NCBI GenBank assembly: GCA_964480915.1
Contig: CAYZRS010000015.1
Span: forward strand, 1-64,000
From: CAWGCE01 sp964480915
GTDB taxonomy: Bacteria > Planctomycetota > Planctomycetia > Pirellulales > Pirellulaceae
DNA: 64,000 nt
Direction of reading: 5' to 3'
Both the position numbers and the translations under genes were made by a program. Positions 33,694 to 41,395 of the stretch are shown here, one piece after another (within the stretch, counting starts at the first letter, position 1; each line of letters opens with the position of its first letter). The notes beneath the pieces were generated by a model that saw only the letters and a list, made by a program, of their open reading frames with translations, was not told the DNA's origin and ran no database searches.

Positions 33694-35436
33694 CTAGTCG
33701 GCGCTCTTTGACAATCGCTGCAGTTTTTCCTGCAACGATTTCTTCACTTCCGGTCGATCGATCGGTAATAAGATGGCTCGCTCACAGACGGCTCGCGCCG
33801 CCGCGAATTCCTCCCGGTGCAAGTGGACTTCTGCGAGTGTATTCAGATACAGGCTGCTAGGCGGATCGAGCAACTGACACGCTTTCGTAACATGCGCCAG
33901 CGCCGCATCCTTGCGACCGATTCTCAACTCGAGCAGTCCCAAATTGTGCCAAGCAGCCGCGTATTCCGGATTGATCTCAAGCGATTTTTGGTACATCTGA
34001 AGCGCACGTTTGATCCGTTTAGGATCACGACCATAAAGTCGAGCCAAGTTGTAGTAACCGGTATAGGTCGCCTGCAGCGAGTTCGCTTTTTCCAGCAGCG
34101 GGATGGCTTCCTGTGGGCGACCACGTTTTTCGAGAGCGACTGCCAGATTCGTGTAACCGGTCGCCACCTCAGGACTGGCGACGATCGTTTGCTGAAACAA
34201 CGTCAGATCATTCTGCCAAGTCGATGTCTGTTCTCGCGTCAACGGAATGCACACCAGCATGAGTAAAGCAGCGACGCCAACGCCGATGCGGTTCAGAACC
34301 GGGTCATCACCCAACCAACAAGAGGCTTGATAGGCGATGCCAAAGAAGAGTCCGATGTGCGGCAGGTAGGTGTAGCGATCGGTGGTAAAGCTGGCACCGA
34401 CATACGCCAAACCACAAACGGGCCCCCAGCACACGATGAACCACAAACAACCAAACAGCAGCGGCCAATACTCTTTTCTTTTCAGGACGAACCAAACGGC
34501 CAGCGCGAACAACGCGAAGGCCGATCCATAGACCGACAACTGTGAACCGGGATAGGGATACTCGATCGTTAGCTGGTCAGGCCAGAACGTTCGCTGCCAA
34601 TAGAACAGGAGTCCAGCCGGTGCGTACCATAGCCGCTGTGACAGTGATAACGCACCGATAAATTTTTCCTGTTGAGCTCCGTATTGAATCAAGATGCTCA
34701 CGAACGCTAAAGCGATCGCCATGGCGAAGTGGAGCCACTTTTCCTTCAACTGACACACCACGATCTGCAACCACTTGCCGCGGTCTTCCTCAAACCCACA
34801 GCGGGATAACGGCCACACATCCATCAAGCAGATCAGCAGTGGGACAACCACCGCCACCGGTTTGGTCATCATTCCTAGTCCGGTCAGCAACACACTGGCA
34901 ATAAACCACGTGCGACTGGAAAGACGTACGTATCGGAGGTAGCTAATGAGCGCCAGCAAAACAAACGTCGCGCAGAGAATCCCTTTTCGTTCGGAGACCC
35001 AAGCGACCGATTCGGCGCGCAACGGATGGATGGCGAAAAAGGCGGCCGCCATCAAGGCGACCCAACGCTTGCCGGCCAGCTGAAACAGCAGCCAGTAGAC
35101 GAGCAACCCGTTCAGGCAATGCAGCGCCAGATTGGTCAGGTGATGGCCGCCGGCCGACTTGGCGTCGTTGCCCCACAACTCGACGTCGATCATGTGCGAC
35201 AGGTAATTCAGCGGCTCCCACAGGCTGGCGGCACTCGCGGTCCAAATCCAAGCCAGACCGGCCGCCGAAAGTCCGTCTCCGACGACACGAGAGGTCGGCC
35301 AATTGCCGGTGTAGATCGGATCGTCATAGCCCACAAACTCAAACTGACGCACCTGACCGAAAACGGCCAAGCAGAGGCCAAGCAAGCACACCGCACTGGC
35401 CAAATGAAAAGCAATGGGGCTTTGTTGGTTGCTCAT
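33694..35436 (-). CDS. TMTC-like membrane protein with C-terminal TPR repeats
   Basis: A 580-residue protein. The first 400 residues have about nine to ten hydrophobic helices with the GT-C-like N-terminus common in planctomycetes (FVGYDDPIYTGN, WEPLNYLSHMID, FFAIHPLRAESVAWVSERK). The last 170 residues are TPR units (ATGYTNLAVALEKRGRPQEA, EYAAAWHNLGLLELRIGRKDAA). Eukaryotic TMTC proteins are O-mannosyltransferases; whether bacterial relatives glycosylate proteins is unknown. ATG 35436 is chosen; GTG 35451 is an alternative. Confidence 0.83.
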   Translation of the reverse strand: MSNQQSPIAFHLASAVCLLGLCLAVFGQVRQFEFVGYDDPIYTGNWPTSRVVGDGLSAAGLAWIWTASAASLWEPLNYLSHMIDVELWGNDAKSAGGHHLTNLALHCLNGLLVYWLLFQLAGKRWVALMAAAFFAIHPLRAESVAWVSERKGILCATFVLLALISYLRYVRLSSRTWFIASVLLTGLGMMTKPVAVVVPLLICLMDVWPLSRCGFEEDRGKWLQIVVCQLKEKWLHFAMAIALAFVSILIQYGAQQEKFIGALSLSQRLWYAPAGLLFYWQRTFWPDQLTIEYPYPGSQLSVYGSAFALFALAVWFVLKRKEYWPLLFGCLWFIVCWGPVCGLAYVGASFTTDRYTYLPHIGLFFGIAYQASCWLGDDPVLNRIGVGVAALLMLVCIPLTREQTSTWQNDLTLFQQTIVASPEVATGYTNLAVALEKRGRPQEAIPLLEKANSLQATYTGYYNLARLYGRDPKRIKRALQMYQKSLEINPEYAAAWHNLGLLELRIGRKDAALAHVTKACQLLDPPSSLYLNTLAEVHLHREEFAAARAVCERAILLPIDRPEVKKSLQEKLQRLSKSAD

Positions 35437-35460
35437 GAGTTGGACCGCCACGGACGTTCT

Positions 35461-35497
35461 AAAAAGAAAAACCCGACGATGCTAGATCGTCGGGTTT
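35461..35497 (-). terminator. Intrinsic terminator of the PEP-CTERM gene
   Basis: On the minus strand a perfect 12-bp stem (AAACCCGACGAT / ATCGTCGGGTTT) with a 5-base loop is followed by TTTTTCTTTTT. It lies 25 bases beyond the stop of the PEP-CTERM gene and before the TMTC-like gene. Confidence 0.93.
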
Positions 35498-35521
35498 CGA
35501 ATCGTTCTTCAGTTGCTTGGT

Positions 35522-36169
35522 TTAGCGACGACGGCGGAGCATTTGCAGGCCGAAGAGAACTCCCAAACCGAGGAGCGAAAATGACCCGGGCTCAGGTACT
35601 GCCAATTTGCCAACATTGAAGTCGAGGTACTTCGTGGGGCCATCAATTGTCGCACTGTAACTAATCGTCAACACCGATGTTGGGCCGCTCGAAACTCGAC
35701 CATCGGCCGCATTGACACCAAATCCGTCTCCCTGCAGCTTCACACCACTGTTGTCAGGCATTTGGAACGGATTGTTGCCGCTGAGATGCGAGTAAATTTC
35801 TGGGCCGATCCCATAAACACCCAACATCTCCTCACTATCTAAGCGGGAAAAATCGACAAACACGTCGATCGGCGTGCTGAACGTGAATTTAAATGTCTGC
35901 GATCCTGCACCGGTAATTTCGGAACGGATCGCCGAATCGCCACCAGCCATCGTCATCTCAAACGTGGAATCGGCATCGAATGCTCCGACGCCTTCCACGA
36001 AGACATCCAAGTCACCACAAATATCCGTGAAGGTCTGGCCACCGTTTAAGATTTGACCGTGGTCCCAACCCGCAAAGTCGAGGTAGTCAGCTGCCGAGAG
36101 ATTGGCCGCAAACAGACTGACGGTCAAACATGCCAGAAAAAGCGCGATCGAGGAAATATTCTTAACCAT
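35522..36169 (-). CDS. PEP-CTERM sorted secreted protein
   Basis: A 215-residue secreted protein with a signal peptide (about 1-26, ending LSA) and a C-terminal PEP-CTERM tag: VPEPGS, a hydrophobic helix and terminal RRRR. The tag predicts exosortase/archaeosortase processing; no exosortase gene is in the window. The body (FAGWDHGQILNGGQTFTDICGDLDVFVEG onward) is a beta-rich domain with no recognised function. A strong terminator follows. Confidence 0.88.
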   Translation of the reverse strand: MVKNISSIALFLACLTVSLFAANLSAADYLDFAGWDHGQILNGGQTFTDICGDLDVFVEGVGAFDADSTFEMTMAGGDSAIRSEITGAGSQTFKFTFSTPIDVFVDFSRLDSEEMLGVYGIGPEIYSHLSGNNPFQMPDNSGVKLQGDGFGVNAADGRVSSGPTSVLTISYSATIDGPTKYLDFNVGKLAVPEPGSFSLLGLGVLFGLQMLRRRR

Positions 36170-36636
36170 AGTAAATACCTTTTAAACCAAGTGTGATTTG
36201 TTCAATACAAAAGTGATTCATGCATTCGGCAACTGCGGCCGAATACAAAATTGAAAACAACTGCCCGTTCAACCACGTTTTGTGGTTTCCTTGGACAAAG
36301 CTGGTCTCATTAATCACCTCGATTTGGTTACACTTGGCCGATACCTACGACCGGTTCTGGGAGTCGACTCCCAACGAAAAAACCCCTGCTAATTGAAATG
36401 CCCACATTCCGAGCCATTGCTCGGGGGGACGTTTCAATTAATAGGGGTCACGAGAACTCTTGCTGGTTTGATTTATTTAACTCACTCCCTTTATGCTGGC
36501 AACTTGTCGAAAGCCTGTCAACAAGAATGCCCGCTCCGGCGACGGAAATCATCGAATTCCGCCCGAACGATCAGTAAAAACCATCCATTCCTGGCCAGAT
36601 CTCGCTTAAAACCACCATTTTGACGCGACACTTCCC
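36170..36636. other. Intergenic region with one long hairpin, no gene seen
   Basis: A 467-base gap between the divergent PEP-CTERM and class V aminotransferase genes. The only structure noted is the hairpin at 36377-36448. No convincing coding frame was seen. Confidence 0.7.
36377..36448 (-). other. Long imperfect hairpin followed by T-run on the minus strand
   Basis: Arms ACCCCTGCTAATTGAAA and TTTCAATTAATAGGGGT pair with one interruption, enclosing a smaller GAGC-CATT-GCTC hairpin. On the minus strand the outer stem is followed by six T, as in a terminator, yet no minus-strand gene lies upstream. A small RNA or a mobile-element remnant is possible. Confidence 0.5.
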
Positions 36637-37833
36637 ATGCATTCCATTGCCAGCGCCTTTTCTCTCCAGTCGGGAATTCACTTCCTCAACCATGGCTCTT
36701 TCGGCGCTTGCCCTTCCAGAGTCCTCGATCAACAGACCGAATTCCGACGGCAATTGGAAGCAGAACCGGTCCAATTCATGGTTCATGCGTTACCGCCATT
36801 GTGGGACCTGGCAAGGCAGCGGCTGGCACAGATGCTCAACGCCAGCCCCGCCGGTTTAGCCTTACTTACTAACGCAACAGCGGGAGTGAACGCGGTCCTG
36901 CGTTCATTGCCGTTTCGCTCGGGCGATGAAATTCTGGTGACGAACCACGGCTACAACGCCTGCAGTAACGCGGCCCGTTTTGTGGCCGAGCGAGTTGGCG
37001 CCAAGGTGGTCGTCGCCGAAGTCCCTTTTCCGCTCGCCTCGCAAGATGAGATCGTGGATGCGGTACTCGCAGCAGTCAGCGAAAAGACCCGTTTGGTACT
37101 GATCGATCACGTCACCAGCCCGACGGCCATCGTCATGCCAGTCGCCACGATTGCTGACGCATTGGCTCGTCGGCAGATTGATTTGTTGGTAGACGGCGCG
37201 CACGCGCCGGGGATGCTACCGCTCGATTTGGCCGAGCTCGACGTACCGTACTATGCCGGCAATTGCCATAAATGGCTGTGTGCCCCCAAAGGCTGTGGCT
37301 TCCTGCACGTCCGCGCCGATCGCCGAGCAGACATTCACCCAACCGTGATCAGCCATGGCTTCAACGCGCTGACCGACGAAAAGAGTCGCTTCCATCTAGA
37401 GTTCGATTGGACGGGCACGAGCGACCCGACCGCCGCGCTCTGCATTCCGGCCGCGGTGGAGACGGTTCCCACGCTCGTCGGGGGCAGCTGGGAAAACGTC
37501 ATGAGCCACAATCACGCCTTGGCAGTCGCTGGGCGCGACCTGGTCTGCGCTGCCTTGAGTATCGAACCGCCGACACCGGAGGACATGCTGGGAAGCATTG
37601 CCTCGATCCCCCTCCCTCCGGCCCCCCCGGAGGTTCAGGTGGGCCCTTTCGATTCCGACCCGCTCCAACGTGATCTCTACAAAAAGCACAAAATCGAGAT
37701 TCCGATCTTTCCGTTTCCTAAGTCGCCCCAGAGAATGCTAAGGCTGTCCGCGCATGTTTATAACGACATCAGCGACTACGAACATTTAAGTGTGGCCATC
37801 GCCGAATTGCTTGCCGGCACCACGCATCGATAG
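36637..37833 (+). CDS. Class V aminotransferase (isopenicillin-N epimerase-like)
   Basis: A 398-residue PLP enzyme of fold type I, class V. FLNHGSFGACP at the N-terminus, TNATAGVNAVLRS, LVDGAHAPGM (Asp pairing with the PLP ring) and GNCHKWLCAPKG with the Schiff-base Lys are typical of the isopenicillin-N epimerase/cysteine desulfurase-like branch. Members act as epimerases, desulfurases or ergothioneine-type lyases, so the substrate is open. It is followed 21 bases later by a PepE-like dipeptidase on the same strand, suggesting a two-gene unit in amino-acid or peptide metabolism. No strong ribosome site. Confidence 0.87.
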   Translation: MHSIASAFSLQSGIHFLNHGSFGACPSRVLDQQTEFRRQLEAEPVQFMVHALPPLWDLARQRLAQMLNASPAGLALLTNATAGVNAVLRSLPFRSGDEILVTNHGYNACSNAARFVAERVGAKVVVAEVPFPLASQDEIVDAVLAAVSEKTRLVLIDHVTSPTAIVMPVATIADALARRQIDLLVDGAHAPGMLPLDLAELDVPYYAGNCHKWLCAPKGCGFLHVRADRRADIHPTVISHGFNALTDEKSRFHLEFDWTGTSDPTAALCIPAAVETVPTLVGGSWENVMSHNHALAVAGRDLVCAALSIEPPTPEDMLGSIASIPLPPAPPEVQVGPFDSDPLQRDLYKKHKIEIPIFPFPKSPQRMLRLSAHVYNDISDYEHLSVAIAELLAGTTHR

Positions 37834-37854
37834 AAATTTTACTGAGGTTCTTCC

Positions 37855-38565
37855 GTGAAACGTCTCTTGCTCATCAGCAGTTCGCGAACTCATGGCACAG
37901 GTTTCTTAGAACACTGCGGAACCGCGATCCAGTCGCGACTCGCAGACATCCAAGAGGTGTTGTTTGTGCCCTATGCCCTGCAAGACCACGATGCTTACGC
38001 CGAAACGGCTCGAGCTCAATTTGAACAGCTTGGCTTTGAAATGCGTTCCTTACATGCCGATGCCACGCCCCTAGCCGCGGTGGCAGAAGCTCAAGCCATA
38101 TTCATCGGCGGCGGCAACAGCTTCCGTCTTTTGAAACGCCTGCAAGACGATGGGCTCATCCCGGCGATTCAAGAACGGGTACTCCACGGCATGCCCTACA
38201 TGGGCGCTAGCGCTGGCAGCAACATGGCGTGCCCTACGATTCGAACGAGTAACGACATGCCGATCGTTGAACCAGCCTCATTCGATGCCCTGAATTTTAT
38301 TCCGTTTCAAATCAACCCGCACTTCATCGATGCCGACCCGGCGTCGACTCATCAGGGAGAGACACGAGAACAGAGGCTGCAAGAATACCTCGAAGAAAAC
38401 GACACACCCGTCTTAGGATTGCGAGAAGGATCATGGCTCGTCGTCGACGGCGAAGATGGTCTGCTCGATGGTCCCAGGGGGGCAATCCTCTTTCGCCGCG
38501 GCGAAGAGCCGGTCGAACTAACGGCCGGGGCTCAGCTAAAACTAAACGGCCGCTTGGTGAGCTAG
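37855..38565 (+). CDS. pepE: Dipeptidase E-like peptidase (S51)
   Basis: A 236-residue S51 peptidase. PepE cleaves N-terminal Asp dipeptides. Nucleophile box GASAGSNMA, IFIGGGNSFRLL and INPHFID (catalytic His) match PepE, and the length is standard. The GTG start at 37855 has GAGG 7 bases upstream. No signal peptide; cytoplasmic. It is downstream of and probably co-transcribed with the class V aminotransferase. Confidence 0.92.
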   Translation: MKRLLLISSSRTHGTGFLEHCGTAIQSRLADIQEVLFVPYALQDHDAYAETARAQFEQLGFEMRSLHADATPLAAVAEAQAIFIGGGNSFRLLKRLQDDGLIPAIQERVLHGMPYMGASAGSNMACPTIRTSNDMPIVEPASFDALNFIPFQINPHFIDADPASTHQGETREQRLQEYLEENDTPVLGLREGSWLVVDGEDGLLDGPRGAILFRRGEEPVELTAGAQLKLNGRLVS

Positions 38566-38838
38566 CAAACCGGTAGCGATACGACCTGTTGTGTCGATTG
38601 CTCCAGCGATTCATCGTGCGATCATCCCCGCTGGCGCGAACGTCTCACCATTCACCGCGTAAGAAAATTGCCTGCTGCGCAATTCGTTCGACATTCGCGA
38701 AAAAATATTGTCAAACGAGGCAAGCGGGGCAGCATTAAATGTTCAAAAAATGGAAGCAGTGCGGGAAAATCACCGCAGAGGTGTGTACTCATCCATGTCG
38801 ATGACGACAATGAGAGCCTCGTTGGAAGGAGCCAAAAC

Positions 38839-40389
38839 GTGCGAAATGTTTGTTGTTCTATCTTCGTAGCCATTGGATTGCTGCAGACTGCCTCGTTCGG
38901 GGAATTACCCCGAAACGAATTCTTAGCCGATTCTCAGTGGCCGATGACACATCGTCATCCGTTCAATCAAGGCTCGTCCCCGCTGCCAGGCCCAACCGGT
39001 GCACAAGTCGCTGTCCCACAAACACTGCCGGGCACGCCCGTTCCTATCACGCTGGCAATTTCGCCAAAGTATCCCGATGGTCGTCGTGCGATCTGGGGCA
39101 CCACGATGAAGTACGTCTTCAAGCTCGATGCGAACAAAGGGCAGATGAAGTACTTTTCAAAGTTCCCTCGCGAACAACCAAAGGCCGATGCGATCTCGGG
39201 CGCTTACTCGTTGATCGACAAGGACGGATTCTATTTCGTTCCTACGCGGCTGACGATCGAAGCCTATCGAGATGCCGTTCCCGGCAACCCAGAATCAGAA
39301 ATCGCGAAATCGCACGACTTTACCTTACCGAACGAACTGGTTCAGGAAGGTGAACTCATTGTCGGTATGAACATGACGTTTGATGGTCGGATCGTCTTTG
39401 TTACCAACCAAGGGCTCGTTGGTTCACTGAGCCGCGAACTCGATGACCTGCAATCGATCCGACTCACAAACGAAGATGGCTCCGTGTCGGAAGTTTCCAA
39501 TTCACTCGCGGTCGACGACGAGGGTCGAATCATTGTTGTGACGGACCGGTTCGTCGCCAACGTCCAGTGGGACGTCACCAGTCCGCAGCGCCTCCGCAAG
39601 GCTTGGCAAGTCAATTACAAATCGGAAGACATTCAAAGAACGGGCCGATTAGGAACAGGTTCAGGCACGACGCCATCGCTGATGGGGTGGGGAAATGAAG
39701 ACCAATTGGTTGCCATCTGCGACGGGCAACAGCTGATGAACATGGTTCTGATCTGGCGCGGCGAAATCCCTAGCGATTGGATCGGCCTTCCGGGTCGTGA
39801 TCGGCGCATCGCCGCCGAAGTTCCCATCACTTTCGGTGACGAGAAGGCGAAACGGTCCACCACCGAGCAGTCTTTGACGGTTCATGGCCACGAAATCGCC
39901 ACGGTCAGCAACCACTACGGCCAGTTGACGCCGATCATGCAACGATTCGTCCGTCGGCGAATGGGCAACGACATTCACAATATGACCGTTTACCGATCCA
40001 ATTCTCCCGGTGTCGCACCGTTCGGAGTGCAAAAACTCAGTTGGGACCAAAACGCTAACCAACTCAAGGTCGATTGGGTACGCCGCGATCTTAGTTGCCC
40101 GAACGGCATCCCCACGATGAGCGCCGCCACAGGGCTCATGTACTTCATTGGTCAGCGCGATGGGCTTTGGACATTAGAAGCGGTCGACTGGGGCACGGGC
40201 GAGCAAGCATTTCATCAGACGCTTTCCAATAGCTCCGACCACAATAGTTTTTATGCGGCAACGCAGGTGGGAATGGACGGAAGTGTCATCACGGGAGCAT
40301 TCGGAGGCGTTGTGAAATTTGCAAAGCCGGCTCAGGACGCGATGATGTCACGAACGCCGGCCAAGGCGAACGCCACGACGACCCAGTAA
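38839..40389 (+). CDS. Secreted protein of unknown function, beta-propeller-like
   Basis: A 516-residue protein starting at GTG 38839, which has AAGGAG 7 bases upstream and leads straight into a signal peptide (RNVCCSIFVAIGLLQTASFG). The body consists of repeated short beta-like stretches (GRRAIWGTTMKYVFKLD, DGRIVFVTNQGLVG, EGRIIVVTDRFVANV, TGLMYFIGQ, GSVITGAFGGVVKF), suggesting a PQQ- or SMP-30-like propeller. No catalytic motif recognised. The frame is open back to 38668 but that part is not protein-like. Confidence 0.75.
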   Translation: MRNVCCSIFVAIGLLQTASFGELPRNEFLADSQWPMTHRHPFNQGSSPLPGPTGAQVAVPQTLPGTPVPITLAISPKYPDGRRAIWGTTMKYVFKLDANKGQMKYFSKFPREQPKADAISGAYSLIDKDGFYFVPTRLTIEAYRDAVPGNPESEIAKSHDFTLPNELVQEGELIVGMNMTFDGRIVFVTNQGLVGSLSRELDDLQSIRLTNEDGSVSEVSNSLAVDDEGRIIVVTDRFVANVQWDVTSPQRLRKAWQVNYKSEDIQRTGRLGTGSGTTPSLMGWGNEDQLVAICDGQQLMNMVLIWRGEIPSDWIGLPGRDRRIAAEVPITFGDEKAKRSTTEQSLTVHGHEIATVSNHYGQLTPIMQRFVRRRMGNDIHNMTVYRSNSPGVAPFGVQKLSWDQNANQLKVDWVRRDLSCPNGIPTMSAATGLMYFIGQRDGLWTLEAVDWGTGEQAFHQTLSNSSDHNSFYAATQVGMDGSVITGAFGGVVKFAKPAQDAMMSRTPAKANATTTQ

Positions 40390-40409
40390 CGAACAGGGTT
40401 AAGTCGGCT

Positions 40410-41393
40410 CTAGAAAATGTCCAGGTCTTTGCCAGAAACGACCGCCCCGTTGTAAGTGCTGCGGATTTCCATCAGCAGTTCGGCTTCGCTGACACCTTGG
40501 AACAACTGGTGCGTTAGAACCAACAAGCCGGGCCTCGCTTCATTGGCGATTTCGGCCAATTCATGAGCCAGCGTGTGGTAAGTCGAATGATACGTTCGCC
40601 ACACGTCGCTACGGAATTCGACGCCAATGCCCGAGCAGACTTCGTGCACGAGCACGTCGCAACCTTTAGCCGCCTGGGCAACGTTCTCATGTTTGCACGT
40701 ATCGCCAGAGACTACGATCGTGCGATCGGGACAAATGAATTTGAATCCATAGGCCTCAAACGTGCCATGCGTGACGGAGAATGCTTCGACTTCGACATTG
40801 TCGTCTTCGTAGATCAGCCCAGGTTGGATTTCATGCGCATTGACTTGGTAACCGATTTCGTTGGCAGGCTCCAAACCATGCAATCGCTGATCGATGTCGG
40901 CTTCGTACGCCGCCAAGATATGATCGGTCATCGAACGGATTCCGGTCGGACCGTAGACTTCCAGCTTTTCGTCACGGCCAGATACCCAAGGCGTGAGGAT
41001 GAGATCGGGGTAGCCAACCGTATGGTCCGAGTGCAGATGCGTGAGAAATGCTCGCGTGAGCAGATGAGGCGCCAAACCGTGCACACCCTTTTCGTAGGCA
41101 GCTGCCGCGCGCCGGACAACGCCGGCGCCGAAGTCGACGAGATAGGGCTGGTAGTTGACCACAATTGCCAATGAGGGACCAAAGCGGTCGGGATCTGGTC
41201 CGGGTGTTCCCGTCCCCAACATGACCACTTGCGAATGGCCTTCCCGTTTCTTTTTGGCTCGCTTGCTAGCCGTGCGCTTCGTTGCATTACTTTTGGTTGC
41301 ATCACGCTTGGTTGATTTGCGCTTGGCCGGAGTCTTCTTCTTTGCTTTCGCAGAAGATGATTCCGTCGCCGTTTTTTTCTTACTCGGGGCCAT
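40410..41393 (-). CDS. MBL-fold metallo-hydrolase with basic N-terminal tail
   Basis: A 327-residue protein. Residues about 55-327 form a metallo-beta-lactamase fold of the RNase Z/arylsulfatase-like type: LGTGTPGPDPDRFG, the zinc motif THLHSDHT, VSGDTCKHE and HEVCSG. Residues 1-52 are a low-complexity tail rich in Lys, Ala, Thr and Ser (KKKTPAKRKSTKRDATK), resembling histone H1 or SWIB-type tails and suggesting binding to nucleic acid or polyanions. The gene starts 2 bases after the ppc stop on the same strand. Substrate unknown. Confidence 0.88.
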   Translation of the reverse strand: MAPSKKKTATESSSAKAKKKTPAKRKSTKRDATKSNATKRTASKRAKKKREGHSQVVMLGTGTPGPDPDRFGPSLAIVVNYQPYLVDFGAGVVRRAAAAYEKGVHGLAPHLLTRAFLTHLHSDHTVGYPDLILTPWVSGRDEKLEVYGPTGIRSMTDHILAAYEADIDQRLHGLEPANEIGYQVNAHEIQPGLIYEDDNVEVEAFSVTHGTFEAYGFKFICPDRTIVVSGDTCKHENVAQAAKGCDVLVHEVCSGIGVEFRSDVWRTYHSTYHTLAHELAEIANEARPGLLVLTHQLFQGVSEAELLMEIRSTYNGAVVSGKDLDIF

Positions 41394-41395
41394 GG

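Noticed and set aside
36382..36448. TTTCAATTA/TAATTGAAA arms resembling CRISPR repeat ends
   Set aside because: Only one inverted pair, with no regular repeat-spacer series and no cas genes in the window.
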